64,000 nt of DNA from Atriophallophorus winterbourni (GCA_013407085.1 JACCGJ010006236.1:1-64000), one strand, 5' to 3'. Counted from the first letter of the stretch, positions 1-11,600 are shown. Notes: generated from the letters alone by a model not told the origin. Numbers and translations: made by a program.

Positions 1-1262
1 TGATTTTGTATTTATTTGATTTTCACCGGATTGCAACATGGTTATGACTAGAAAATCTTCAAAAGTAGATAATACAGCACCTGCTGTAACGAAGATGCAA
101 GGGAATCGGTGCTCCGCTGCTCGCTCGGGGGACTCTTGTCTTGTATGCGCTAAGCAGGTTGCTGATAATGCAAAAGCTGTACAATATGAAATATGTTTCA
201 AATGGACGCATATTCGGTGCGGAGAACAGAAGCCAGAGTCGTATTGGTGGCTTCAGATTATATCATGCGATATTATTCGGACTGTATGTAAGATATGCCT
301 TCCAATATCAAGTGTTGAGCATGGAGGTTGTCAGAATAAAGTCGTAGCTGCATCTACTAAAGCCGCTAAAGTGCTCGAAGGAGGAGACATTAATATTGAC
401 CCAACCTCAGATGAGGACAGACACCACCTATCTGTGGAGCAAGCTTGCGTGCCTCTCGCTTCATCAACTACAAGCCGTTTACAAAATGGTATTAGTATCG
501 ATGATACATTGAACGTGCAGGAACTCGACGTTTGCTAGTATTCAACACCGTTTACTCGACAATCAAGAAGGAATAAAACTAATACAGACGTGACGTCGAA
601 CGGTCTACCTAGTGATCATGGCAATGAAATCCTGTCACAGCGATTGAGCAGAATAGAGGCTTAGCTTAATGTAGTGAATAAAGTACCAACTTCTGAAAAT
701 CCTTTTGGATCTTCGGCCTCAACAAACCGAAATTTTGATTTTTGGAAGCGATGCGTTATTATGGTGAATGCTCGTGAGAAAACCAGAGATATGGCTGTAA
801 TACATTGACAGCAAGAGCGAACTTTTCTACAATCAACTTTTTCAAAGCTATTTGATCAAGGGGAGGAAGGTGTTACCATCATTTGTGCATTCCGACTTGG
901 CCGGAAAAAGGAGGAGAACAAACTGCGGACGCTGAAAATTGTTTTAGCTTCGGATGAGCAAGTCCAGATGGTACTAAGACGCGCTCATCGTCTTAAGGGT
1001 GAGCCATCCAAGATACAACATTGCCCTGTCTCATGAGGATAGGATCAAAATGAGAACGGCCACAATGGAATTGCGAGCACGCAGAAAAGCTGGCGAAGTG
1101 GATCTCCATATTGTGGATATTCGGTCGCACCTTTGTTGGAAGCCGCTGTCAATCCTACCCAGTTAATCATTCTGTGAAGAGATCTTGATTCTTGCTTTTT
1201 AATGCGACAAGTCGACGCAATAAACTCGACGAGGTTAATGAAATTGTTTGTCGGCAAAAGCC
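1..1262 (+). pseudogene. LINE ORF1 relic with PHD-like zinc finger
   Basis: The open frame from 38 to 538 starts with basic residues and then a cysteine/histidine cluster (CLVCAKQV, then a CFKWTHIRC-like block). This is the layout of the PHD-type zinc finger in ORF1 of CR1/Jockey-type LINEs. Past the stop at 538 other frames continue the protein. About 780-1130 encodes the conserved ORF1 C-terminal region (FDQGEEGVTI, then a RRAHRLKG motif) broken by a stop near 806 and by frameshifts. ORF1 proteins of this group bind the element RNA. The copy is dead. Clade assignment rests on motif layout only. Confidence 0.6.
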
Positions 1263-1341
1263 AGAAAAAAAAACGCGGTCGGTTTGAAACTCGGCAAGTT
1301 TCTTCCTCTCACTATCTTATATCGTATATATTTATCTAAAC

Positions 1342-1977
1342 TTGCATTCGCTGAACATGATCCTCTCTAAATATTCGAAATCATCTCGAAACGCACAACG
1401 TGTCACGCCACGATTGAACAAATGTTCAGTCGTTCTTGACTCTAATTTGTCTACTGTGTTATCAAAATTACACAATTTGGAGACTAAGGTTGAAACCATC
1501 GCAGATAGAATCAGCAATGTATCGCGCCTTTTTACATTATTAGAACACTTAGCTATCCTTTTCGACCCAAACTATAATGTTGAATCTGATCTGGTTCAGC
1601 GAACAGGACGCTTCGTAGAGTCTCTAACCTCGGAAATAGAGCAACGGAGAATCAGAGCTAAGAACATAATTCTTTTGAATATAGCTGATAAATACCCGTT
1701 GGATGAACTCAAACGGTCAATTCTCTCTCATTACGGCCTTCCGGCTGACTCGGCGACACTCATTAGGCTTCGTAAATCATCAATTGATAGACGCACTTAA
1801 ATCCTTATCAAATTTAATAACGAAGATTATGCTTCTCACATCTCAGAAAACAAGCATGTTCTAGCTTCTCTTCCTTCATTTTCGAATGTGTTGCCTAAAC
1901 GTGACAACACAACCCTACAACGTAAGTTCACCCGCAAAATTCTCAAGCCGGTGACGGAAAGCACCCAATCTCCATCT
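1342..1977 (+). pseudogene. second LINE ORF1-like relic
   Basis: An open frame of 152 codons (1342-1800) is followed, past one stop, by about 50 more in-frame codons. It has a heptad-rich segment (LSTVLSKLHNLETKVE) that could form a coiled coil. A domain follows that ends LPADSATLIRLRKSS, like the nucleic-acid-binding C-terminal part of LINE ORF1 proteins. LINE-A starts just to the right on the other strand, so this fragment was probably its landing site. No ORF2 remains. Confidence 0.45.
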
Positions 1978-2314
1978 TATATCAGTATCAGTATCAGTAT
2001 CACAGGGTGATAGTCGACCAAGTCGAAACGAGTGCCCAGATTCTTTCGGAGATGTGCTTGAAAACACCCGGCACTACCAGGATTGATTCGTAAGTAACAC
2101 AGGGGTGTGTAACTGTGAATGGAAGATGGGAGATGTCTCATCACCGAAAGGTGAGAGAGTTATGCATGTTGCATGTCCAATCGAATGAAAAGACGATGGA
2201 CAGCAGTTTATTTACACAAATACGAAAACATGAAGAAGAAACTCTTTTTTGTGTTTCAAAATGTTTTTGGAATATTTTTGTGTTTTTTTATCATAAATAT
2301 GAGGGGATTTAGTC

Positions 2315-5135
2315 TTAAGGGTAATGCTCCGGGAACAGCACCTGCCACCGTTCGTCCAGCCCATGTTTGAACACAATTACTGAAGTTGCCATGATTAGTT
2401 CTGCGGGAAGTGAGTTCCACGCTTCCACTATACGGATGCTAAAGAAGTGCGTTCTGGATTCGAGCCTGGTGTGCTGTTTAATTAGCTTAAGACTGTGCCC
2501 TCGTGTACCAACCAAAGGAGAGAACCGAAAGAAGTCATCGAATTCGAGACAAATTATTCCTTTGACAACCTTAAAGGTCTCTATAAGATCCCCCCTAAGT
2601 TGCCTCCTCCTGAGTGAGAAAAGTCCTTGTGTTAATAGACGATTTTCTTAGTTGAATTATGCTTACCCCTCGATCATGCGAGTGGCCAGCTTCTGTACCT
2701 TTTCTAGCTGCACGATATCCTTCTGGTAATACGGCTTCCAAGCGTGGATACAGTATTCTAAATGTGGCCTTACTATTGCCTTGTAGAGGGGCAATAGCAC
2801 CTCAGCTTTTCTGCAAGTGAGGGCTGAACATAGTCGAAAGAGTTCCCTCCTGGCCCTTTGAGCTGCAGCAGCACATTGGTCAGTCCACTAAAAGTTTGCG
2901 GAGACTACGATTCCTAGGTCCTTAGTAGACTTCACACTACGGAACTCTGTGTGAGCTGAAGGCGTAGACACAATCATGTTGCCTGCTAGTGTAGAGAGCA
3001 AGTGACTCTTATCTAGGTTAAGAGAAAGGTCCCAATTACCCGCCCATGCTGTTACAGCTTCCACATCACTTATCAGATTGGAGTTATCCGACATACCGAC
3101 AATTTTAACGTCGTCAGCAAACATATAACAGGGTGAGTGCAGTTTGTTGGCTAGATCGTCAATAAGGATGAGGAACAGCAACGGCCCCAAGACTGAGCCC
3201 TGGGGAACCTCACTCGTTACATGCGCACTTGCGGACTAAGTATCATCTACCCTGACAGTAAAGGAACGGTCGCTAAGGAATGCTCGAATCCAGCCCAGAA
3301 GGTTCCCTGATACTCTTATGGCTGAGAGTTTGAGAAGCAAGAGCCTATGGTTGACTGAATCAAAAGCCTTACTGAAGTCGAGATAGAAGACTTCTACAGC
3401 TATACCATCTTCCATTCTCTTAGTAACCTTGTTAAGAAAGCTCAACAAATTTGTCAGACATGACCTACCTTTTAGGAAGCCGTGTTGTGCGCCATTCAAA
3501 AGAGAGTGTATGGTTAGATATCCACATATTTTATCGCCGATCTATCTTTCCATAACCTTACATAGTACACTGGTGAGGCTAAACGGGCAGTAATTATTGG
3601 CCGTCGAGGAAGGTCCTCCCTTATTGATGGGTACTACAACGGCTGTTCTTCAGTATAATGGAAGGGTACACTGACTGAGGGATGATGTGAAAATTTCTGT
3701 GATCGGCACAGCTTATATACGCGCAAGCGATCTGATCATTCGTGGATGGATGCTATCGGGCCCTGCCGACTTGTTGTAAGCTAGGCTGGCCAATATATTC
3801 TCAACAATGTGTACCTCGAATGTAAGGTCAGTGCAGAGGGGGCGATCAGAGTGTACACATTGGAGTGATGGCGCAGATGCATTCGAGTTATAATCTCGGC
3901 GTTGTACGCCTTGAAAATGCGCGAAAAACAATTGAGCCCTTTCAGTGCTTGCAATGACGGCTGATCCATCGTCCCTTCTCAAGGTACCTACACATTTTCG
4001 TGTTGACCCTTTAGATTGAACGTAGCTGTAGTAACGTTTCGGATGAGTATGGGCCTCTTGAGCGAGTCTCATTTCGAAAGAAATCTTTGTCGCACGTATC
4101 TTGGAAACAGCTATGTTTCGCGCTTTTTTGTAACGGGCCCAAGTCCCACATGAGGGGGTAAGCTCATAACGCCTCCATTTTGCGTCGTGGTCACGTACGC
4201 TACAGGAAACTGAGGCTGACCACCATTGAGGTTTACCTTTTTTGCGAACGAGCAAGAGAGGAGCGAATCGATCCTGAAGTTGAGGGATGTTTTTCTCGAT
4301 CTGCCCCCACATCCCATCCACATGGTCAATGTTTTGCCATGGAAGTAGCGCTGTTGTCGATCTTATGGAAGCTCCGAGACATATTGAGTGGGGGTTTACC
4401 AAATGACAGAAGTAACTCGCAGGCTAACACTACGTGGTCGCTCTTTCCTAGTGGTGGAATTGAGACCAAATTTTGTATACCGCTTTCAGAAGTTGAAATA
4501 ACTAGGTCAAGAATAGACTGACCCTCACGGAATCTATTTGATTCGTTTACGTGTTGGTAAAGTGCATGGGAGTGTAGCCAGTCCAGAAAATCGTTCGCGA
4601 TTCCTGGAGCATGTGAGGTTTGGTACTCCCAGTTTATTTCAGGTAGATTAAAATCGCCGAAGATTACAACAAGTGGTGCTACTGCTAAAAAAGACGAGAG
4701 CTCAATTTTTAAAAGAGCATCTTCTTCCAAACTAGTGCTCGGACTACGGTAGACGCAGCTTACAACTATACACGTGCATCCATGCATGATCAAGGCAGAT
4801 ATTATCTGAACATTCGTTGTAGAAAAAGAAATACTTTTCTCGAAAGGAATAGCGTTATGAATAAGGAGCAACGCCCCTCCTGCTAGCTTACCCAGAGGTC
4901 GATCGCTTCTTACGGCGCTAAACCTATCCGCAATTGAAGCTGGTATGTGGTCATCATGAGACAACCATGATTCCGTGACACCCACAATTTTGTACTGGGT
5001 GTCGTCAACTTTACAGAGGAGTTCAGCCCATTTATTTCTAATGCTACAAGCGTTTGTATAGAACAGAATAGCACTATCATATGGGGCCAGACTCTCGGTG
5101 TTAGGGCTACATATGAGCTCTCTGTCCTTGAGCAT
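2315..5135 (-). pseudogene. LINE-A ORF2: endonuclease plus reverse transcriptase
   Basis: The endonuclease (5135-4326) has TNACSIRNK, VTESWLSHD, VVIFGDFNLPEINW and the terminal SDHVVL motif. The reverse transcriptase continues in other frames: 4402-3713 (NKSAGPDSIHPRM), 3499-3236 (GFLKGRSCLTNLLSF, YLDFSKAFDSVNHR) and 3190-2888 (GPLLFLILIDDL, catalytic FADD). The thumb and C-terminal region lies at about 2880-2315, ending ERWQVLFPEHYP. At least four frame breaks make it a pseudogene. The family makes the nick and cDNA for target-primed reverse transcription. Confidence 0.85.
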
Positions 5136-5917
5136 AATGCCAGAGGCTGCTTCGCCTTTCTTGAAGGCTGAATTCCATCAAGGGATACAGCATTCGTTTT
5201 TGAAACAGACGATAACTCCTGGCATCTAGTTTCATCTTCATGGTCTGACTCACTACAACTCATCCACGATTCATCCTCAAAAGGACGTAGCACGACAGTG
5301 GCGCTCTTCAATGTTGGAGTATAAGTCTCCTGTGTTAGCGACATCGCGAAACTGTGGTCATTTTCTAAGTTTCGCCTCGCGAGCGAATTTGGTGAGCTAC
5401 GATGTACAGCTAACTTTGACTTTCTAGCTCTAATTGGGCTAGACGTTTTCAGGTGTGTCGAGGTGTCAGGTTGCACGATGCATTTTCCCTCGACGCAGTT
5501 AAGCTTCTCTGCTTTCAAAAGGAAATAGTCGCGATCACATTGCTTTGTGAATTGGACTACAATTGGCCGAGGCGATCTGGTAGATGCGTCATGAGACAAC
5601 CATGATTCCGTGACACCCACAATTTTGTAGTGGGTGTCATCAACTCTACAGAGGAGTTCAGCCCGTTTATTTCTAATGCTACAAGCGTTTGTATAGAACA
5701 GAAGAGCACTGTCATATGGGGCCGGGGTGTCAGGTTGCACGATGCATTTTCCCTTGACGCAGTTAAGCTTCTCTGCTTTCGAAAGGAAGTAGTCGCGATC
5801 ACATTGCTTTGTGAATTTGACTATAATTGGCAGAGGCGATCTGGTAGATGCGTCATTTGGGCCACCCCTCCATTTCCCGACCCTGTGAACTCGCTTCAAC
5901 GGAGTAGTCGGTTTCAT
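5135..5917 (-). pseudogene. LINE-A ORF1 C-terminal part with an inserted ORF2 segment
   Basis: The frame from 5917 contains a block (DASTRSPLPIIVKFTKQCDR and onward) that occurs twice, at 5727-5856 and 5463-5592. Between the copies lies a segment (APYDSALLFYTNACS, ending WLSHD) that belongs to the ORF2 endonuclease and recurs at about 4955-5089. The stretch is therefore ORF1 - ORF2 piece - ORF1 repeat, all in one open frame. This looks like template switching or recombination rather than a normal ORF1. Confidence 0.65.
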
Positions 5918-5992
5918 GCCTGAAGCACGGAGTTGGTCGATAACCTTTCTCCGATCGCTTTCCTTACGAGCCTTTGATTCTCGGATAAAAGG

Positions 5993-6529
5993 CTAAACCC
6001 GCGATAAAATAAGGATATTTTTAGCCCGTGTGGAGCCAACTTGGTTTCTGTCTTGCAGCTCAGCAACCACTTTTCCTAAATGGTGGACTTCCCGAGCTAG
6101 AGCGCGAACATCCTTAGTCGGTCTAATGTGAACAACCCGATTTTCTTTAACTTTCTTCAATGGAGCCTTTGGAGGACAGAAAGGTGGCGATGATTTTGCC
6201 TTCTGTGATCTCAAAGGAGTGGTAGGCTGGCTGGAGGTAGACGGGACCACTGACCTAGCTACAAAAGTTTTGGGTTCCGAAGACGGACGTGTAGGAGAAC
6301 GCTTACGTTCCTCAAGACGCTTACGCTCCTCAACTAAAGTTTCCACGGACTTCATGCAGTCAGCGCGTATCTATGTAAGCCATCGATGGGCCGCATAAAC
6401 CTTAAATTGTGCTGACGACAGTCCAGAGCATTTGGGATGAGCCCAACGCAGGCACACGTCGCACTCTATACCTTTGGAAACTTTCTTGTTGCAGCCAGAG
6501 TAAAGGCAAACACAAGAATTTTGAATCAT
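5993..6529 (-). pseudogene. LINE-A ORF1, N-terminal part
   Basis: Translation from 6529 begins MIQNSCVCLY and carries a Cys/His zinc finger (CNKKV, CDVCLRWAHPKC) typical of PHD-like ORF1 fingers. An in-frame stop follows, and the frame resumes at about 6355 with a charged region (VEERKRLEERKRS), a Pro/Ser-rich stretch and a coiled-coil-like segment ending near 5993. It continues in another frame at 5917. Known role of the family: RNA binding and particle assembly. Dead copy. Confidence 0.6.
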
Positions 6530-6639
6530 TTTGCTAATGTAATCGATGAATTAGAGATTTAATGGATTTCGAAAAATTTAGCAGCGTGGAAACAATATTC
6601 AAACCTGGCGCGACCTTGTTCAGTTCAGTTTTAGCAACA

Positions 6640-8280
6640 TGACTTCTAACCTCGCTGGCATAAGTGTCCTAACAAAAAATGTATCTATCAGCTTAGACGC
6701 CGGATCACCTGCTGCACACCAGGTAATCATTGATCCACAAACGGTCCCTCGCCCAATTATTAAAGATGACAAAAAAGGTAAACTTCCAACGTTTAGAGCA
6801 ATAGCTCCTTTTCTCAACCGAGCGCCAATTATTAGGCCTTATACGAATGGCTCTTTTAAAAAGAGTAATTCTAGTTATTCGAGAAAAGAAATTCTTGCCA
6901 ATTACCTATACACTCTCCCACCTTTAATTTTTATGGTCCTTCACCCTACGGTCGTCTTAATTCTGCATCGTGCTCCTACCCTCACTCCACGCAGTATGGT
7001 GAAAATCCACAAAACCTTAGACTAAATAGAAACTTCAACTTTCCTTATATTTATCCCAACCCTCAAACTTTTAACCCACCACAAACAAACACCCATAGAC
7101 TTTCCACTTGGCCACACCCTGCTCAACAAATATATCCATCATACACCCCCACCCAGATTTACCCAGACCATTTCCAACCTTCAAATTTTTCCCTTGTGTT
7201 TCCACCCATGAACAGGATGTAGCACAAACTAGTTTCAAATTCCCGGCCCCTATCATTAATACCCCTCTTTCTACTTCCCCTAAAAACATCCTTCTATTTA
7301 ACGCGAGATCCATTACTTCTAAAATGTCCGATCTTCAATTTTTTCTATCTGCTAACCCGACTGATATAGTCTTAATCACTGAAACTTGAACGACTGATGA
7401 AGATGCAGACGCACTCCTTTTCCTACCAAATTATAATATTTTTCGTAAAAATTGGTGATCCAATCGTGGTGGTGATTGCATCATATATATTACTAAGGAT
7501 ATCCCGGCCAAACTTTATTCTTCTTCTACACTGGATGATATCGATGATTCGTTATGGATCGATATACCTTCACTGGACGCCCTTTTCGGTTGTATTTACA
7601 ACCTACCTCCTCCATCTTCACATAATCTTGATAAGATAAAAAATGCTTTTATTAAAGTTTCTCTGACCCCTCATAAAAATAAACGTATAGCTGGTGATTT
7701 TAACATGCTTTATACATGCTGGGATACCCCCATCTATCTAGAAAATTTTCCTATTTTTCCGAAGCAATCAGCTTACTAGGTTACACTCAAGCAGTAGATA
7801 AACCTACAAGACACTCAAGCCTTCTAGACTTTATTTTCACATTGGGTCCTAATCCTAGTAATGTGCAAGTCATAACGCCCCTTCTTGGTTGTGATCATAA
7901 AATGGTTATGTGCCAAGTTCATCTTAATGAAACTCGGACATCCATCAGCACAGATAATGATTGTCTTTATGTTGATCGGATAAAGTTTTCGACTCTAATC
8001 AGAAACTCTGATTGGACTGACTTCTTTATATCTCCAGATTTTATTCTTATCTCTTCCATATTTCATAAAAATTTCTCTAGATGTCTTGTAAGTGCATCAA
8101 CTCATCGAAAGACTAAACCGATTAAACTTGATAAAATAAAACTTCTTGATGAAAAGATAGCCCGTCTTTCTGCTTTTGTATACCACACACCAGACTTTTA
8201 TTCATTTTTACGTCTCAAGGAACTTCTTAGCTCTTTTACAACAATCAAATTACAATTCATCGAGAATCAAGAAAAAATGG
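6640..8280 (+). pseudogene. LINE-D relic: proline/asparagine-rich leader and endonuclease domain
   Basis: An AT-rich LINE of a different family. After a basic start and a Pro/Asn/Tyr-rich stretch (about 6900-7200), an AP-endonuclease-like domain begins near 7260 (ILLFNARSITSKMSDLQ, DIVLITET), broken by a stop at 7387. It continues through FRKNW, an AGDFNM motif near 7690, and LLGYTQAVDKPTR to LLGCDHKMVM at about 7900. No reverse transcriptase follows; the copy stops near 8280 where unrelated sequence leads to an LTR. Several stops and shifts. Base composition differs clearly from LINE-A and LINE-E. Confidence 0.65.
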
Positions 8281-8389
8281 CCCTGATGGTGGAGAGAAAC
8301 CCGTTCCGTTTTTCTCAGTCGCACCTACGAATTCTGGGACCAAAGGACGGCTTGGAAATCATCGGACGTACCTTCACATACGACGAGCA

Positions 8390-8765
8390 TGTTGATTCTA
8401 TTTGAGAATCAAGGAAATTCCCAATATGGAGTTACGCGCAAAATCCCAGGTATTTCAGAACCAACGAGGATTTGTCAACAAAAGCGGTACTATATTGAGG
8501 CAATCAAAATAACTGAAAAACATATCTCAATTATTGGGTTAACCGGGTTAGATCCGGGTCAATATCAAAAACAGTATCGAGCACGTATCACGTTACGCAC
8601 ACGAGTCCAAACCAAAAATGGCGCAGATAAAATGGAGTCAATTATTCAAAGAGAAAGAGTAAAACAAAAGTGCAGTAGGAAACAAGGAAAAATAGGAAAG
8701 TGTTTGGATTTCACAATTCACATGAAATATTACAAATAGATATTGGAAGGTGAAAGGATTCAACA
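8390..8765 (-). repeat. 3' LTR of the BEL/Pao-like element
   Basis: 376 bp with terminal TGTTGA/TCAACA inverted repeats. On the minus strand it directly follows a purine-rich tract (about 8766-8791) with a run of six G. It contains an internal palindrome-like block GGGTTAACCGGGTTAGATCC near 8540. It is the complete copy of the LTR pair. Confidence 0.65.
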
Positions 8766-8791
8766 CCGCCCCCCAAAGCCACCTTGGCTTT

Positions 8792-8965
8792 CTAACTATT
8801 ATCACCTTCCAAAAACCATACTCGGCGTATATCTCGTTTAGGCCTTCCATCTGCAATGCGATGCAATACTTTACGCAAATGTCCGTCTGCGTCCGATATG
8901 ATAGCCCTTTTCCACGAACCGCGCGATGCATTCTCGTTCTGGCAGAGAACATAGTCACCGTCAGC
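8792..8965 (-). pseudogene. BEL/Pao-like pol C-terminal tail
   Basis: An open frame of 57 codons ends in a stop at 8792. It contains NENASRGSWKRA, then SDADGHLRKV and ADGRPKRDIRRV. A tryptophan-containing block followed by DGxxRxV and RPxxxIxRV-like motifs is what the region after the integrase core looks like in BEL/Pao elements. The stop sits just before the polypurine tract and LTR, as expected. The upstream coding region is missing. Confidence 0.5.
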
Positions 8966-9738
8966 AAAACCACTCCTGTAATGCTGTTAGTTAAATCAGG
9001 ACCAGATGAAGATAGACGCTTGGTACCGACAACAACCGGAGACAGAAGACCCGCTTTCGTCGAATTCGCCGGCGATGCTGAAGACATTGCTTTCACACGG
9101 GAAACAGCAACATCATCGTCACTCGAATCAGAGTCCGAACTGGACGCGTCAGCACGCTTCGATCCAGCGGCACCAGTTAACGAAGAGCCTTTGGCTATCA
9201 GGGGCGTCGCTTTCGTAGACAACGCTGCAACCTTTGCATTTCCTGCAGCAACCACTGCAACATCATCGTCCCTCGAATCAAAACTCGACGTAGCATTACG
9301 TTTCGAACAGGAAACGAACAAACCAGCACTCTTACCAATCACGTTGGCTGGTGACACTTCATTGTTCGATGTATCACCACCGCAACCTTCCGGACTGTTC
9401 CACCGATCACGTGAAATGGACATATCAGCAGCTCGGCCAGGTCCCCGTCAAATCCGGAATCAAATACCAGTTTCGTGGGAATATCCAGATGTGTCTTCAA
9501 CAGACCTGATCGCGTCATCAAATCAGTCTCAGTAAAATCAGTGGTCAAATTATCACGATTACAAGGCGAAATAAAACAATCAGGACGTCCACAACTTTGC
9601 GAGAAAGGCTGAATCGTGACAAAGTCATCAACATCTGCAACGGGTGCCTTTCGATCAAACACAGCAACCGAAATTTCTGGTTCACCAGAGCTATTGCAGT
9701 CAAACCTTTGGATATTTGGGATTGGACGACAGGTCAAT
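8966..9738 (-). other. residual BEL interior, Ser/Asp-rich coding-like sequence
   Basis: Long overlapping frames on both strands cover this part. The minus-strand frame is rich in Ser, Asp and Ala and contains two related blocks (SFDSRDDDVAVV and SDSDSSDDDVAV). I do not recognise it. It lies between the gag start and the pol tail, so it may be the fused remains of gag or pol, or foreign sequence. A minus-strand frame at 9738-9480 also stays open but shows no domain. Confidence 0.3.
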
Positions 9739-9809
9739 GTGGTCATGGTGCAGTGGTTATGTGCTTCGCTGGGGGGAGTGAGGTCCCGGGTTCGAACCTC
9801 GGTGGCGAC
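9739..9809 (+). tRNA. tRNA-like sequence, probably a tRNA pseudogene or SINE head
   Basis: 71 nt that fold as a cloverleaf by hand. The acceptor arms GTGGTCA/TGGCGAC have one mismatch, the D-stem is GTGC/GTGC with wobbles, the anticodon stem TTCGC/GTGAG, and the T-arm CCGGG-TTCGAAC-CTCGG. GGTTCGAACC is a good internal B box. The anticodon loop is 8 nt of mostly G, which is abnormal, so a working tRNA is unlikely. It interrupts the BEL-like gag region. No CCA is encoded. Confidence 0.45.
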
Positions 9810-9928
9810 AATATTTTCGAAATAATTTTCGTCATCGGTAAGAAGACTCAGCATTCTTTCTAAATAGAGTTTTCTAATTTCTCTCTCCTTTATCTCAATT
9901 TTGATTTTATCGATAGCGATTTCCTGCT

Positions 9929-10126
9929 CTAATTTCTCCTTTCTCTTGCTTTTCTTTTTCTTTCCATTTCGTTGAGTCTTGCCTCTTCTGGTTCAGCGAA
10001 ACGGTGTCCGAATCTTTGCAAAGATTGGGAAAATGAACTGTGGGGAGAGTCATTAGTGAAAGTGTCCTCAGGAAAGGTATCAAAAATCAAATCCAACTCA
10101 GCAGAGACTTTGTTCTCGAGCGACAT
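9929..10126 (-). pseudogene. gag N-terminal fragment of the BEL/Pao-like element
   Basis: The frame from 10126 starts MSLENKVSAELDLIFDTF about 100 nt inside the 5' LTR. It runs into a strongly charged coiled-coil-like stretch (EARLNEMERKRKARE), then breaks. The charge pattern continues in another frame to about 9850. A coiled coil near the start of gag is common in BEL/Pao elements. No nucleocapsid knuckle is seen. The next segment is interrupted by a tRNA-like sequence. Confidence 0.4.
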
Positions 10127-10225
10127 GGTAAAATCTTTCTTGAGAATTCCACTGCTATACGATTGCTTGAAAATGTCGAATCAAAATTCGGGAAGACGGA
10201 TGAACACTCCGAATTAATTGAGTAC

Positions 10226-10584
10226 TGTTGATTCTTATTGAGAATCAAGGAATTCCCCAATATGGAGTTACGCGCAAAATCCCAGGTATTTCAGAACCAA
10301 CGAGGATTTGTCAACAAAAGCGGTACTATATTGAGGCAATCAAAATAACGGAAAAACATACCTCAATTATTGGGTTAACCGGGTTAGATCCGGGTCAATA
10401 TCAAAAACAGTATCGATCACGTATCACGTTACGCACACGAGTCCAAACCAAAAATAGCGCGGTCAAAATGGAGTCAATTACACAAAGAGAAAGAGTAAAA
10501 CAAAGTGCAGTAGGAAACAAGAAAAAATAGGAGTGTTTGGATTTCACAATTTACATGAAATATTACAAATAGATATTGGAAGGT
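10226..10584 (-). repeat. 5' LTR, truncated at its outer end
   Basis: Matches 8390-8751 with about 15 small differences. It stops abruptly at 10584, where the complete LTR would have about 14 more bases to its TGTTGA end. The sequence beyond is a LINE reverse-transcriptase fragment, so the outer end was lost by deletion or by a later event. Confidence 0.6.
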
Positions 10585-11600
10585 TTAGAAGGAGCAACAG
10601 GCCCATTGTTATTAATATTCGTGAATGACATTCTAGTACGCGGTGCCCTCGATTGTCCTTTGATTCCGCGGAATGCTCTGATCGTTGGTCTCTGTCGTTC
10701 CTGCTAAGGTCACAAGCACTGCAACAAGCAGTTGATGACTTAAGCAGCGGAGTAGATCGCCGTGTTCCATGCTTATAATAAGGACAAGCCAGTGGTCATG
10801 CACCTGAAAAAAATCTGATGACACTTGCGGACGGATTCTTTGCTAGGAGTTGAGCCTATTAGAGTGTTGACGGACGGAAGGATTCTGGTTATTCCTTAAA
10901 GTCGAAGGCTGAAACTTGTCTGAGAATAAGCAGCCCTACCAGGATACTCTGCGCGATTGGGCATTCATTTGCGATCATTACCCCGCAAATGTTCCAGACA
11001 TTTTTCTCTTCCTTCGTCCTCTTTTGAAATATGGGCTACCTGTTTCATTTCCTCAGTCCAAAGGCGAATGCGTCTACTTGGAGTGTGTACAAAGGAGGAG
11101 GGCTAAAATGGTTCATGGAATGCTACACCTCGCGTACGCGGATTCGAGGAACTTACTGAAACTTTACCCTCTAAAACTTCGAAGGGAAAGACTTCACCTG
11201 CTCCTGATACGCCGTATTCTTCTCGGTCAATATGGAGACGAGTTACTCTGGTACTTCCGGTTAGAAGCTCAGTCGAGGACTCGTGCGCATGACCTTTAGT
11301 TGCGGATGCCTGGAAGGCTAAAGCTGAGTAATGCGAGCATGCTATCCACGCGGGTGGTAAACACTCGGAACTCTCTACCGAATGGCTCCTGTCTCTACCA
11401 TCAGAACAGTTATTCGAAAAAGTGTTGGATCAACATTTTTGGAGACAGATAGACCTGATCCTCGGAGCGATAAAGTGGTGTTCCTTTACTCTCAAGACTT
11501 GCCTTGTTAGCAGAAGGCACCCATGTTTATTGCCGTGATGAAGCTTAAACGGGATTTTATCAATTTTGCTTTCGATTCAGAAGAAGAAGAAGAATTGCTT
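10585..11600 (+). pseudogene. LINE reverse-transcriptase 3' fragment
   Basis: Starts with TGPLLLIFVNDIL, the motif just before the catalytic box of LINE reverse transcriptases. It continues through many stops into a thumb-like C-terminal part (10916-11299: LECVQRRRAKMVHGMLHL, LKLRRERLHLLLIRRIL). The region resembles the ORF2 end of LINE-E next door but is much more degenerate. The last part runs into a (GAA)n-rich tail near 11580. Confidence 0.6.

Larger units (their letters stand above)
1978..6600 (-). mobile_element. LINE-A, nearly full-length CR1/Jockey-like non-LTR retrotransposon (dead)
   Basis: Reading on the minus strand from about 6.6 kb: ORF1 with a zinc finger, ORF2 with an apurinic-type endonuclease and reverse transcriptase, then a 3' UTR ending near 1978 in a short (GATACT)n tail. 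A 5'-inverted second copy at 16.9-19.1 kb has the same 3' end, which fixes this boundary. Several stops and frameshifts break both ORFs although the FADD active site survives. The 5' end is uncertain by about 100 bp. Confidence 0.8.
8390..10584 (-). mobile_element. internally deleted BEL/Pao-like LTR retrotransposon
   Basis: Two direct repeats of about 360-376 bp, roughly 95 percent identical by eye, bracket 1.46 kb. On the minus strand the complete repeat begins TGTTGA and ends TCAACA. It follows a G-rich polypurine tract and a polypeptide resembling the C-terminus of BEL/Pao pol. Gag-like coding follows the other repeat. Protease, reverse transcriptase, RNase H and most of integrase are missing, so this is a deletion derivative. 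The BEL/Pao label is tentative because it rests on the short pol tail. Confidence 0.6.

Noticed and set aside
8750..9535. 261-codon plus-strand frame across the BEL interior
   Set aside because: Overlaps the pol tail and LTR on the other strand; no domain recognised; a shadow frame.
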